Assembly: GCF_014651115.1 (NCBI RefSeq)
Contig: NZ_BMWG01000008.1
Span: 131,445-195,444 of the forward strand
From: Streptomyces inusitatus
GTDB lineage: Bacteria > Actinomycetota > Actinomycetes > Streptomycetales > Streptomycetaceae
Direction of reading: 5' to 3'
DNA length: 64,000 nucleotides
The notes beneath the pieces were generated by a model. The model saw only the letters and a list, made by a program, of their open reading frames with translations. It had not been told where the DNA came from and made no database searches. How positions within the stretch are numbered: the stretch's first letter is position 1; each line of letters begins with the position of its first letter. The translations under genes were made by a program, and so were the position numbers. Positions 25,566 through 34,958 of the stretch are shown one piece after another.

Positions 25566-28295
25566 ATGGCCGCCCGGCCCGCCCGAAGGACCGCCGCGCC
25601 CTGGGTCCGCACCCGGCTGCGCACCGCGCCCGGCGCGGCGCTCGCGCTGGCGCTGCTCGCGCTGCTCACCTCGTTCCTCGCGGCGGCGTTCCCGCGCGCG
25701 GTCGACGCGTACGAGAGCGAGGGGCTGCGCCACGAGCTCAGCTCCGCGATCCCGCAGCGGAGCGTCTTCGGGCTGTCGGCCGCCCCTCAGGAGGACGCCG
25801 ACCCGGACGACCGGGCCGCCGCGCTGCGGGGCGCGCGGGTGGCGGAGCAGTACCGCGAGATCGTCGCCGGGCTGCCGAAGCCGCTGCGGGCCGACGCCGA
25901 GGGGTCCGCGTACGGGGCGCGCGTTCTGACGCCGGTGCCCGCCGACGACCCGTGGCTGCCCCATCTGGACGGCGGCCCGACGGTCTTCACCGTCAGCTCC
26001 CAGGCCGGTCTGGAGAGCCGCTCCGAGCTGCGCTCCGGGCGGCTGCCGAGGGCCGGTCACACCGGGCCGACGGCCGGACGGGTGGAGGCCGCCGTCACCG
26101 TGAGGACGGCCGCCGTCCTGGGGATCAAGGCCGGTTCGACCGTGCATCTGGCCCGGGACGGCACCAGGGGCCCGCTCGCCGTGACCGTCACCGGGGTCGT
26201 CGAGCCGCTCCGTCCCGAACTGGGCTACTGGGACGTCGAGCCGGTGCTGCGCGCCCCGGCGAAGCTCTGGACCTCGGGGCCCACCCCGGAGCCCTACTGG
26301 CACGGCGCGCTGCTGCTGCCGCCCGAGGCGGCCCCCGTACTGCTGTCGCTGGACGCGGGCAGTGAGGCGTACTGGCGGCTCGCCGTCGATCCCGAGGGGC
26401 TGCGCGCGGGCGATCTGCCCGCGCTGCGGGCCGCGGTCGCCTCCCTGGAGCGGGGGCCCGCGCGGGCCGCGCTGCGGGAGTCCGTCGCCGAGGAGCTGGA
26501 CGCCGAATCCGGTCTTGACGATCTGCTCGGCCGTTACGCGGACACCCTGACCGCGATCGGTCCGGTGGTGGCGGTCGGCGCGTTCGGCGTCGGCACCGTC
26601 GCCGCGATCGTGCTGCTGATGTCCGGCGGGCTGGCCGCCGCCCGCCGCCACGGGGAGCTGGCCCTGCTGCGGTCGCGCGGTGGCTCGCTGCCCGGGACGG
26701 CCGGCCGGCTCTTGGCGGAGGTCGCCGTTCCGGTACTGCCCGCCACGGCGGTCGGCTGCGCTCTCGCCTTCGTCCTGCTGCCGGGCGCGCCCGCGACGCC
26801 GTCCCTGATCGGCGCGGGCGCTGTCGCCCTCATCGGCTGCGCCGCGCTCCCGCTGCGCGCCGCACTGGCGCACCGCCGCCCCCGGCTGCCCGGTGAGCGG
26901 GCGGACTCCGTACGGAAGAGGCCCTCGGGCCGCCGTACGGTCGCCGAAGCGACCCTGCTGGTCCTGGCGGTGGCGGCGGCACTGGCGCTGCGGCGGCGGG
27001 GCGCGGCGGGCGGCTCGGTCGACTGGCTGGTCAGCGCCGCTCCGGTGCTGGTGGGCGTCGCGGGCGCGCTGCTGCTCGTACGGCTGTATCCGCTGCCGCT
27101 GCGGCTGCTGGCGCTGCCCATGGCGCGGCGGCGGGGCGCGATCGGCTTTCTGTCGCTGGCCCGCGCGGGCCGCGCCCCCGCCACCACCGCGCTGCCGCTG
27201 CTGGCGCTGCTGGTGGCGCTGACGACCGCGGCCTTCGGGGGCTCGGTGCTCGCCGGGGTGGCCGACGCCCGGGACCGGGCCTCGCTGCTCGCGGTGGGCG
27301 CGGACGCCCGGGTCGAGGCGGCGGGCGACGAGCTGCCGAAGGGGCTCGCCGACCGGGTGCGCGAGGTCGCCGGGGTACGGGAGGCGGTGGCCGTGCGCCG
27401 GGAGTTCGACATCGATCTGCTCGACGGCGACCAGGACATCGTGACGCTGATCGCCGTGGACCCCGAGGCCTACGCGCGGCTGTCCGCCGCCACCGGGCAC
27501 GGCGGCTTCGACGCCGGCGAGCTGCGGGCGTCCGCCGGGGCGCTGCCCGCGATCGCCTCGCCCTCGGTGGCCGCGCGGCTGGGCGAGGGCGCGTCCACCG
27601 TGGCGATGGCGGACGGGTCGTTCTCGGTGCGGGTGACCCGGGTGCGCGAGTCCACGCCCGCGATGGGCGACGGGAACTTCCTGCTGATCGACGCGGCCGG
27701 GCTGCCGGTGCCCCGGCAGCCCAGCACCCTGCTGATCACCGGCTCCTCGGTGTCGGGGCCCGGGCTCAGGGCCGCTGTCCCCGGCTCCGCCGAGGTGCTG
27801 CTGCGCTCCGCCGAGCGGGCGGCCTTCACCGATTCGCCGGTGCAGAGCGGGGCGGGGCTGCTGTACGCGGTCGCCAGTGCGACGGGCGCGGGGTACGCGG
27901 TCCTCGCGGTGCTGCTGTCGCTGCTGCGGGCCGCGCCGGAGCGGACCGCGCTGCTGGCGCGGCTGCGGACCATGGGGCTGACCCGGCGTCAGAGCCGGTG
28001 GCTGCTGATTCTGGAGAACCTCCCGCAGACCGCGCTCGCCGGGGCGGGCGGGGCGCTGGTGGGGTGGGCGGCGATCGTGCTGCTGGCCCCCGGCGTCGAT
28101 CTGGCCCGGCTGGCGCTGGCCGGCCAGGGGCGGTTCGACGCGCTGGGTCCGGTGTGGCTGCGGGCCGACGCGTGGAGTCTGGTGCTGCCCGCGCTGGGCG
28201 TGGTGGCGGTGGCGGCGGGGGTGGCCGCGGCGCAGGCGTGGCTGACCACCCGGCGCGGGACGACGACCGAGCTGAGGGTGGGAGACGCACGATGA
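25566..28295 (+). CDS. FtsX-like ABC transporter permease
   Basis: A 909-residue permease. An N-terminal membrane anchor (about 18-45) is followed by a large extracellular domain and two FtsX blocks (about 320-450 and 770-900), with a central cluster of hydrophobic helices between. The motif LRTMGLTRRQSRWLLILENL near the C-terminus is a typical FtsX cytoplasmic coupling segment. It pairs with the ATPase whose ATG overlaps its TGA, and originally with the interrupted permease one base upstream. The substrate is unknown; such systems export peptides, lipids or antibiotics, or act as sensors. Confidence 0.9.
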   Translation: MAARPARRTAAPWVRTRLRTAPGAALALALLALLTSFLAAAFPRAVDAYESEGLRHELSSAIPQRSVFGLSAAPQEDADPDDRAAALRGARVAEQYREIVAGLPKPLRADAEGSAYGARVLTPVPADDPWLPHLDGGPTVFTVSSQAGLESRSELRSGRLPRAGHTGPTAGRVEAAVTVRTAAVLGIKAGSTVHLARDGTRGPLAVTVTGVVEPLRPELGYWDVEPVLRAPAKLWTSGPTPEPYWHGALLLPPEAAPVLLSLDAGSEAYWRLAVDPEGLRAGDLPALRAAVASLERGPARAALRESVAEELDAESGLDDLLGRYADTLTAIGPVVAVGAFGVGTVAAIVLLMSGGLAAARRHGELALLRSRGGSLPGTAGRLLAEVAVPVLPATAVGCALAFVLLPGAPATPSLIGAGAVALIGCAALPLRAALAHRRPRLPGERADSVRKRPSGRRTVAEATLLVLAVAAALALRRRGAAGGSVDWLVSAAPVLVGVAGALLLVRLYPLPLRLLALPMARRRGAIGFLSLARAGRAPATTALPLLALLVALTTAAFGGSVLAGVADARDRASLLAVGADARVEAAGDELPKGLADRVREVAGVREAVAVRREFDIDLLDGDQDIVTLIAVDPEAYARLSAATGHGGFDAGELRASAGALPAIASPSVAARLGEGASTVAMADGSFSVRVTRVRESTPAMGDGNFLLIDAAGLPVPRQPSTLLITGSSVSGPGLRAAVPGSAEVLLRSAERAAFTDSPVQSGAGLLYAVASATGAGYAVLAVLLSLLRAAPERTALLARLRTMGLTRRQSRWLLILENLPQTALAGAGGALVGWAAIVLLAPGVDLARLALAGQGRFDALGPVWLRADAWSLVLPALGVVAVAAGVAAAQAWLTTRRGTTTELRVGDAR

Positions 28296-29251
28296 CCGAT
28301 GCGCTGGATCTGCGGGAGCTGGAGCGGCGGGCGACGGCCGGGCGCTCGGCCCCCGGGTACGGCCATGACGCGCTGATCAGCTGTGACCGGCTGGTACGCG
28401 TCTTCTCCATGGACGGGGTGGAGGTGCAGGCCCTTCAGGGGCTCGATCTGCTGGTCCGTCAGGGCGAGCTGATGGCGCTGGTGGGGGCCTCGGGCAGCGG
28501 CAAGTCGACGCTGATGAACATCCTGGCCGGGCTGGATGTGCCGACGGCGGGCGCGGCTTCGGTCGCGGGGTGCGATCTGCTGGCGATGGGCTCGCGGGAC
28601 CGGCTGCGCTACCGGCGCGAGGTGGTCGGGTTCGTCTGGCAGCAGACGGCGCGCAATCTGCTGCCGTATCTGACGGCCGTACAGAATGTGTCGCTGCCCG
28701 CGCAGTTGCGGGGCCGGGCCGCCGGGCGGGCCCGGAAGCGGGCCGAGCGCGCCGATTCCCTGCTCGCGCTGCTGGGCGTGGCCGACTGCCGGGACCGCAG
28801 GCCGCACCAGATGTCCGGCGGTCAGCAGCAGCGGGTGGCGATCGCGGTGGCGCTGGCCAACGAGCCGTCGGTGCTGCTCGCGGACGAGCCGACAGGCGAG
28901 CTGGACTCGCAGACCGCGGAGCAGATCTTCGCGGCGTTCCGCACCGCGAACGAGGAGCTGGGCACGACGATCGTGATCGTCACCCATGATCAGGCGGTCG
29001 CCGCCGAGGTCCGCCGCACGGTGGCCATCCGGGACGGCCGCACCTCCACGGAGATCCTGCGGCGCACGGAGGTCGACACGGCGACGGGCCGGGAGTCGGT
29101 GGTGGCGCGGGAGTACGCGATGCTGGACCGCGCCGGCCGCCTTCAGCTCCCGGAGGAGTACACCCGGGCGCTGGGGATGCGGGACCGGGTGCTGCTGGGG
29201 CTGGAGCCGGACCGTATCGAGATCCGCCCGGACACCCCGGAGGGGGTGTGA
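28292..29251 (+). CDS. ABC transporter ATP-binding protein with AbrB-like tail
   Basis: A 319-residue ATPase. It has Walker A GASGSGKSTL (about residue 67), Q-loop FVWQQTARNLLPYLTAVQN, signature MSGGQQQRVAIA, Walker B VLLADEPTGELD and switch His VTHD. After the ATPase core, residues about 275-319 (LDRAGRLQLPEEY, MRDRVLLGLEPDRIEI) look like one SpoVT/AbrB-type swapped-hairpin unit, which is unusual for this class. The start ATGA overlaps the permease stop. The frame upstream inside the permease gene is shadow. Confidence 0.92.
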   Translation: MTDALDLRELERRATAGRSAPGYGHDALISCDRLVRVFSMDGVEVQALQGLDLLVRQGELMALVGASGSGKSTLMNILAGLDVPTAGAASVAGCDLLAMGSRDRLRYRREVVGFVWQQTARNLLPYLTAVQNVSLPAQLRGRAAGRARKRAERADSLLALLGVADCRDRRPHQMSGGQQQRVAIAVALANEPSVLLADEPTGELDSQTAEQIFAAFRTANEELGTTIVIVTHDQAVAAEVRRTVAIRDGRTSTEILRRTEVDTATGRESVVAREYAMLDRAGRLQLPEEYTRALGMRDRVLLGLEPDRIEIRPDTPEGV

Positions 29252-29359
29252 GCCTCCGGCCCGGAAGGGCGTGGGGCCGGTGTCCTCCGGGCATGCCGAG
29301 CGGGCCCCGCCCCGGCGTATCCCCCGGTGTATCCCCGTCGTGCGCCCGGTCCCGACGTG

Positions 29360-29401
29360 CCGCCGGGCGCCCGGAGGAGCCCTCCTCCGGGCGGCCGGCG
29401 G
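29360..29401. terminator. Bidirectional long hairpin between ABC and TrkA genes
   Basis: An 11-base perfect inner stem (29368-29378 with 29383-29393, loop GCCC) is extended by CCGCCGG and CCGGCGG. It lies between convergent genes, 10 bases from the TrkA end. Confidence 0.85.
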
Positions 29402-29410
29402 ACCGGGTCG

Positions 29411-30079
29411 CTACATCTCCCGGCGTACCGAGAGCAGCTCCTCAAGCTGCTCCTCCCGGGCCTGCGCGGCCACGAAGAGCAGTTCGTCGCCGGCCTCCAG
29501 CGTCTCCTCGGGGGTCGGGGTCAGCACCCGGGTGCCGCGGATGATCGTGACCAGCGAGGTGTCCTCGGGCCAGGCGACGTCCCCCACGGGGGTGCCGGCA
29601 AGCCCGGACTCCGGCGGCAGCGTCAGCTCGACGAGGTTGGCGTCGCCGTGGCTGAAGCGGAACAGCCGTACGAGGTCGCCGACGCTCACCGCCTCCTCCA
29701 CCAGCGCCGACATCAGGCGCGGGGTGGAGACCGCCACATCCACGCCCCAGGACTCGTTGAAGAGCCACTCGTTCTTCGGGTTGTTGACGCGGGCCACCAC
29801 CCTGGGCACCCCGTACTCCGTCTTCGCCAGCAGCGACACGACCAGATTGACCTTGTCGTCGCCGGTCGCGGCGATCACCACATGGCAGCGCTGAAGCGCG
29901 GCCTCGTCGAGCGAGGTGATCTCGCACGCGTCGGCCAGCAGCCATTCGGCCCTCGGCACCCGCTCCACCGAGATCGCGGTCGGCGCCTTGTCGACCAGCA
30001 GGACCTCGTGTCCGTTCTCCAGCAGCTCCCCGGCGATGGAGCGGCCCACCGCCCCCGCGCCCGCGATAGCGACCCGCAT
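29411..30079 (-). CDS. TrkA-type potassium channel/transporter regulatory subunit
   Basis: A 222-residue RCK protein. The N-terminal Rossmann NAD-binding domain has GAGAVGRSIAGELLENGHEV and VDKAP (acidic residue for adenosine binding), with ATGDDKVN further on. A C-terminal RCK_C (TrkA-C) domain follows (about 135-215, SGLAGTPVGDVAWPEDTSLV). It likely gates a Trk/Ktr-type K+ transporter or a coupled permease. The ATG overlaps the stop of the upstream TrkA gene by one base, so the two probably form a hetero-complex. The frame extends 85 codons upstream without support. Confidence 0.92.
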   Translation of the reverse strand: MRVAIAGAGAVGRSIAGELLENGHEVLLVDKAPTAISVERVPRAEWLLADACEITSLDEAALQRCHVVIAATGDDKVNLVVSLLAKTEYGVPRVVARVNNPKNEWLFNESWGVDVAVSTPRLMSALVEEAVSVGDLVRLFRFSHGDANLVELTLPPESGLAGTPVGDVAWPEDTSLVTIIRGTRVLTPTPEETLEAGDELLFVAAQAREEQLEELLSVRREM

Positions 30080-30747
30080 CAGTGACCGTCCTCCTCGGGG
30101 CCTTCGGCGAAGGACGCCTCGACCTTCTCGATCTCGCCCGTCCGCATCATCACGTGCACCAGGTCGCCCTCTTGGAGGACGGTCCCCGAGGTGGGCAGCA
30201 CCGCCTCGCCCAGCCGGGTCAGGAACGCGACCCGTACACCGGTCTCGTCCTGAAGGTCGCTGACCTTGTGACCGATCCACGCGGGCGAGGTGTAGACCTC
30301 GGCGAGCTGCACCCCGCCGCTCGGGTCGCGCCACAGCGGCTCCGCGCCGGAGGGCAGCAGCCTGCGCAGCATCTGGTCCGCCGTCCAGCGGACCGTGGCG
30401 ACGGTCGGGATGCCCAGGCGCTGATAGACCTCGGCGCGGCGGGGGTCGTAGATCCTGGCCGCGACGTTCTCGATGTTGAACATCTCACGGGCGACCCGGG
30501 CCGCGATGATGTTCGAGTTGTCCCCGCTGCTGACGGCGGCGAAGGCCCCCGCCTCCTCGATGCCCGCCTCGCGCAGGGTGTCCTGGTCGAATCCCACGCC
30601 GGTGACCCGGCGGCCCCCGAACGAGGAGCCCAGCCGACGGAAGGCCGTGGGGTCCTGGTCGACCACCGCGACCGTGTGCCCCTGCTGCTCCAGGGTCTGC
30701 GCGAGAGCGGCTCCCACTCGCCCGCATCCCATGATGACGATGTGCAC
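30079..30747 (-). CDS. TrkA-type regulatory subunit, second copy
   Basis: A 222-residue RCK protein homologous to its neighbour: N-terminal HIVIMGCGRVGAALAQTLEQ, VVDQDPTAF and SGDNSNIIAARVA in the Rossmann domain, then a TrkA-C domain with IGHKVSDLQDETGVRVAFLT. I place the start at the GTG giving VHIVIMGCG, with GGAAGGA 5 bases upstream; a 7-codon extension is possible. It is divergent from a large APC permease, which is a plausible functional partner, as in Streptomyces this gene trio is conserved. Confidence 0.92.
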   Translation of the reverse strand: MHIVIMGCGRVGAALAQTLEQQGHTVAVVDQDPTAFRRLGSSFGGRRVTGVGFDQDTLREAGIEEAGAFAAVSSGDNSNIIAARVAREMFNIENVAARIYDPRRAEVYQRLGIPTVATVRWTADQMLRRLLPSGAEPLWRDPSGGVQLAEVYTSPAWIGHKVSDLQDETGVRVAFLTRLGEAVLPTSGTVLQEGDLVHVMMRTGEIEKVEASFAEGPEEDGH

Positions 30748-30944
30748 GACCGTCCTTCCGGCTGCCACTGCCGTGACGTGGCATTTCTTTGCTCAGTATT
30801 TAACGGTGCTCTGGCTTAAAGGGTCTCAGACCTTCGCCCAAGCTACACATACCCCGTGGGGACTGGGCACCGGGTATCGGGAGGAGTGTCAGATTCCGCC
30901 GGAGAGCGGGGGGTGGTGGGTGGGCGACGCCCTTATCGAGCGCT

Positions 30945-30950
30945 TACGAT
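30945..30950 (+). promoter_or_regulatory. Possible -10 box for a leaderless permease mRNA
   Basis: TACGAT fits the TANNNT -10 consensus and ends 7 bases before the GTG of the permease gene. No Shine-Dalgarno is present in that gap. This spacing would start transcription at the first base of the start codon. No good -35 is visible. Confidence 0.4.
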
Positions 30951-30957
30951 CCTCTCC

Positions 30958-33006
30958 GTGTCCAAACTGACCGACCTGCCCAAACGGATTCTGATCGGCA
31001 GGGCGCTGCGCAGTGACAGGCTGGGGGAAACACTCCTCCCCAAGCGCATCGCGCTGCCTGTCTTCGCCTCCGACCCGCTGTCGTCCGTGGCGTACGCGCC
31101 CGGCGAAGTTCTCCTGGTGCTCTCCATCGCGGGTGTGTCGGCCTACCACTTCAGCCCGTGGATCGCCCTCGCCGTCGTGGTGCTCATGTTCACCGTGGTC
31201 GCCTCCTACCGCCAGAACGTCCACGCCTACCCGAGCGGGGGCGGGGACTACGAGGTCGCCAACACCAATCTGGGGCCCAAGGCCGGTCTCACGGTGGCGA
31301 GCGCCCTGCTGGTCGACTATGTGCTGACCGTGGCCGTCTCCATCTCCTCCGGGGTGGAGAATCTCGGCTCGGCGATCCCCTTCGTGGTCGAGAACAAGGT
31401 GCTGTGCGCGGTCGTGATCATCGCGCTGCTGACCGTGATGAATCTGCGCGGGGTCAGGGAGTCGGGCAAACTCTTCGCCATTCCGACCTATGTCTTTGTC
31501 ACCGGCGTCTTCCTGATGATCGCCTGGGGTGCTTACAAAGGCCTGGTGCTCGACGAGACGATGAAGGCGCCGACCGCCGATTTCGAGATCAAGGCGGAAC
31601 ATCAGGGACTGGCGGGTTTCGCACTAGTCTTTCTGCTGTTGCGGGCTTTCTCCTCCGGCTGTGCCGCGCTCACCGGTGTGGAGGCGATCAGCAATGGGGT
31701 GCCCGCCTTCCAGAAACCGAAGTCGAAGAACGCGGCGACCACGCTGGCGCTGATGGGGATGCTGGCCGTCACCATGTTCTGCGGAATCATCGGACTGGCG
31801 ATGGCCACCGATGTGCGGATGGCCGAGCGGCCCGCCGAGGAACTCCTCCACAACGGGGTCCCGGTCGGCGCGGAATATGTACAGGATCCGGTGATCTCGC
31901 AGGTCGCGGCCGCCGTCTTCGGCGACGGCACCTTCTTCTTCGTCCTCCTCGCGGCGGCCACCGCCCTGGTGCTCTTCCTCGCCGCGAACACCGCGTACAA
32001 CGGATTCCCGCTGCTCGGCTCGATACTGGCGCAGGACCGCTATCTCCCCCGTCAGCTGCACACCCGGGGCGACCGGCTCGCCTTCTCCAATGGCATTGTG
32101 CTGCTCGCCGGGGCCGCCGCCCTCCTGGTGTGGGTGTACGGCGCGGATTCCACCAAACTGATCCAGCTCTACATCGTCGGCGTCTTTGTGTCGTTCACCC
32201 TCAGCCAGACCGGCATGGTGCGCCACTGGAACCGCCATCTGCGAACCGAGAAGAATCCGGCGAAGCGCCGCCACATGATCCGTTCACGGGCCATCAACGC
32301 CTTCGGGGCCTTCTTCACCGGCCTTGTGCTGGTCGTCGTGCTGGCCACCAAATTCACCCACGGGGCATGGGTGGCGCTGCTGGGCATGCTCATCTTCTAC
32401 GGCACGATGAGCGCGATCCGCAGGCATTACGACCGGGTCGCCGAGGAGATCGCGGCCTCCGACGGGCCGAGCGACGACAGCGTGCGGCCGTCCCGGGTGC
32501 ACGCCATCGTGCTGGTCTCCCGGATCCACCGGCCGACCCTGCGGGCGCTGGCGTACGCCAAGCTGATGCGGGTCGACAAGCTGGAGGCGCTCTCCATCAA
32601 TGTGGACCCCGCCGAGACCAGGGCGCTGCGCGCCGAGTGGGAGCGGCGGCGCATCAATGTGCCGCTGAAGATCCTGGACTCGCCCTATCGGGAGATCACC
32701 CGCCCGGTGATCGAGTATGTGCGGGGGCTGCGGCGGGAGAGCCCGCGCGATGTCGTCAGCGTGGTGATCCCCGAGTATGTGGTGGGGCACTGGTACGAGC
32801 ATCTGCTGCACAATCAGAGCGCGCTCCGGCTCAAGGGCCGGCTGCTCTTCACCCCGGGTGTGATGGTGACCTCGGTGCCGTACCAGCTGGTGTCCTCGGA
32901 GGCCGCGCGCAAGCGGGCGCGCAAGCGCCAGAACTGGAGCGCGCCGGGGGCCGTGCGCCGGGGGCCGGTGGACGAGCGCCCCAGGGAGCCCAGCTCCCGC
33001 ACATGA
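30958..33006 (+). CDS. APC-family permease (potassium/amino-acid type)
   Basis: A 682-residue transporter with about 12 helices in the first 480 residues. The first unwound helix carries FASDPLSSVAYAPGEVLLVL, then YPSGGGDYEVANTNLGPKAG, a pattern shared with APC/KUP-like permeases of Actinobacteria. The last 200 residues are soluble and Usp-like (VHAIVLVSRIHRPTLRALAY). The divergent pair of TrkA subunits suggests regulated cation uptake, but amino-acid transport is also possible. The start GTG lacks a ribosome site. An in-frame extension to 30856 is open but Gly-rich and unsupported. Confidence 0.9.
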   Translation: MSKLTDLPKRILIGRALRSDRLGETLLPKRIALPVFASDPLSSVAYAPGEVLLVLSIAGVSAYHFSPWIALAVVVLMFTVVASYRQNVHAYPSGGGDYEVANTNLGPKAGLTVASALLVDYVLTVAVSISSGVENLGSAIPFVVENKVLCAVVIIALLTVMNLRGVRESGKLFAIPTYVFVTGVFLMIAWGAYKGLVLDETMKAPTADFEIKAEHQGLAGFALVFLLLRAFSSGCAALTGVEAISNGVPAFQKPKSKNAATTLALMGMLAVTMFCGIIGLAMATDVRMAERPAEELLHNGVPVGAEYVQDPVISQVAAAVFGDGTFFFVLLAAATALVLFLAANTAYNGFPLLGSILAQDRYLPRQLHTRGDRLAFSNGIVLLAGAAALLVWVYGADSTKLIQLYIVGVFVSFTLSQTGMVRHWNRHLRTEKNPAKRRHMIRSRAINAFGAFFTGLVLVVVLATKFTHGAWVALLGMLIFYGTMSAIRRHYDRVAEEIAASDGPSDDSVRPSRVHAIVLVSRIHRPTLRALAYAKLMRVDKLEALSINVDPAETRALRAEWERRRINVPLKILDSPYREITRPVIEYVRGLRRESPRDVVSVVIPEYVVGHWYEHLLHNQSALRLKGRLLFTPGVMVTSVPYQLVSSEAARKRARKRQNWSAPGAVRRGPVDERPREPSSRT

Positions 33007-33164
33007 CGTCGGCCGGTCCCTCCGCGCCGACGTAGACTGGTGGGCTGCCCCTCCCTCCGGGCCCGCCGCGGCCCGCGCGGCCGCCGACGCGGCCGGGCCC
33101 GTACCTCCCGTACACCCGCGACACCCGTACACCCCGTACATCGAAACTCTGGAGTCACCCCGCC

Positions 33165-34505
33165 ATGCAGAACGCCTCCGATTCTTCGCTTTCCTCACTG
33201 GTCGGGGAGGAGTACGAGGTCGAGGTGGGCCCCGTCGCGCACGGCGGGCACTGCATCGCCCGCACCGACGGCGGCCGGGTGCTCTTCGTACGGCACACCC
33301 TGCCCGGCGAGAAGATCGTCGCCCGGGTGACCGACGGCGACGAGGACTCCCGCTTTCTGCGCGCCGACGCGGTCCGGATCATCGAGCCGGCCAAGGACCG
33401 CATCGAGGCCCCCTGCCCGTTCTCGGGCCCGGGCAAGTGCGGCGGCTGCGACTGGCAGCATGTGAAGCCCGGCGCGCAGCGCCGCTTCAAGGGCGAGGTG
33501 ATCGCCGAGCAGCTCCAGCGGCTCGCCGGGCTCACCCCCGAGGAGGCCGGCTGGGACGGCACGGTCATGCCCGCCCCCGGCGACAAGGTCCCGGCCGGCG
33601 AGGTGCCCGCCTGGCGCACCCGGGTGCAGTACGCGATCGACGAGGACGGCCGCGCCGGTCTGCGCAAGCACCGCTCGCACGATGTCGAGCCGGTCGACCA
33701 CTGCATGATCGCCGCTCCGGGCGTCAGCGAGCTGGGCATCGAGAAGCGCGTCTGGCCGCAGATGGCCTCCGTCGAGGCGATCGCCGCCACCGGTTCCAGC
33801 GACCGCCAGGTCATCCTCACCCCCGCCCCCGGCGGCCGGCTCCCCCTGGTCGAGCTGGACAAGCCCGTCTCCGTGATGCGCGTCGACGAGCGCGACGGCG
33901 GAGTCCACCGCGTCCACGGCCGCGCCTTCGTCCGCGAGCGCGCCGACGGCCGCACCTACCGCGTCGGCTCGGGCGGCTTCTGGCAGGTCCATCCGCAGGC
34001 CGCGGACGTCCTGGTCAAGGCCGTCATGCAGGGCCTGATGCCCCGCAAGGGCGAGACCGCCCTCGACCTCTACTGCGGCGTCGGCCTCTTCGCCGGCGCC
34101 ATCGCCGAGCGCGTCGGCGACCAGGGCGCCGTCCTCGGCATCGAGTCTTCAAAGCGCGCCGTCGAGGACGCCCGCCACAACCTCCGCGACCTGGAGCGCG
34201 TCCGCGTCGAACAGGGCAAGGTCGACCAGGTCCTCCCCCGCACCCAGATCACCGAGGCCGACCTCATCGTCCTCGACCCCCCGCGCGCCGGCGCCGGCAA
34301 GCAGACCGTCCGCCAGCTCGCCGCCCTCTCCCCCCGCCGCATCGCCTACGTCGCCTGCGACCCGGCGGCCCTCGCCCGCGACCTCGGCTACTTCCGCGAG
34401 GCGGGGTACCGGCCGCGTACGCTGCGGGCCTTCGACCTCTTCCCGATGACGCACCATGTCGAGTGCGTGGCGATTCTGGAGCCGGTGAAGAAGGAAGACG
34501 CCTGA
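33165..34505 (+). CDS. Class I SAM-dependent RNA methyltransferase with TRAM domain
   Basis: A 446-residue enzyme of the TrmA/RlmD (RumA) family, which methylates C5 of uridine in tRNA or rRNA. An N-terminal TRAM domain (about 14-75) is followed by an iron-sulfur cysteine set, C-P-F-S-G-P-G-K-C-G-G-C-D-W (about 85-98). The SAM domain has LDLYCGVGLFAGAIAERVGD, LDPPRAGAGKQ and the catalytic Cys in YVACDPAALARDLGYF. The target cannot be fixed from sequence. The 158-base gap upstream contains repeated CGTACACCC elements. It ends at a hairpin 25 bases downstream. Confidence 0.93.
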   Translation: MQNASDSSLSSLVGEEYEVEVGPVAHGGHCIARTDGGRVLFVRHTLPGEKIVARVTDGDEDSRFLRADAVRIIEPAKDRIEAPCPFSGPGKCGGCDWQHVKPGAQRRFKGEVIAEQLQRLAGLTPEEAGWDGTVMPAPGDKVPAGEVPAWRTRVQYAIDEDGRAGLRKHRSHDVEPVDHCMIAAPGVSELGIEKRVWPQMASVEAIAATGSSDRQVILTPAPGGRLPLVELDKPVSVMRVDERDGGVHRVHGRAFVRERADGRTYRVGSGGFWQVHPQAADVLVKAVMQGLMPRKGETALDLYCGVGLFAGAIAERVGDQGAVLGIESSKRAVEDARHNLRDLERVRVEQGKVDQVLPRTQITEADLIVLDPPRAGAGKQTVRQLAALSPRRIAYVACDPAALARDLGYFREAGYRPRTLRAFDLFPMTHHVECVAILEPVKKEDA

Positions 34506-34529
34506 CCTGCGGTTTTACCGATGTGCGCT

Positions 34530-34561
34530 CCAGGCGTTACGGGTGCTGCCCTGACGCCTGG
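34530..34561 (+). terminator. Terminator after RNA methyltransferase
   Basis: CCAGGCGT and ACGCCTGG form an 8-base stem whose interior can also pair GGG with CCC. Beyond it, 34562-34958 holds GACGCTCGT three times near 34565-34593 and no supported gene. Confidence 0.75.
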
Positions 34562-34958
34562 AATGACGCTCGTGACGCTCGTTCGACGCTCGTTGATCAT
34601 GGTGATGGATGTGCCGTTCAAGGGCTTCCAGCGCATGGGGCGGGAGGGGGACCCCGGCCGTTCCGCTTTCTTCCGGCTCCGCGCGCGTTGACCGGTACCT
34701 CATTGCCAACGGCCACGGTCACCGGGCCGCCGGAGGGGTCACTCGGACGGGTCTCCAGGGATGGCGGGCGCCGGCCTGTGGAGGTGCGCTGACCGGGTGA
34801 AGAGCGGCGAACCTGAGACGAATGACGCGGTCACAGTGCCTGGATCGGTGCAGTATCCGGTCAAGATCGCATTATCGGAACAGGCGGACGGCGATCTCTC
34901 TCGCCACTGCCTTCCCTGCCTCCCCTCAATGGTTGGCAGGCAATCGGAAGGAGTCTCC

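Noticed and set aside
23248..25929. Plus-strand open frame of 893 codons
   Set aside because: Out of frame with the FtsX permease; almost only Arg, Gly and Ala, no domain.
25365..27500. Minus-strand open frame of 711 codons
   Set aside because: Antisense to the second FtsX permease, low complexity.
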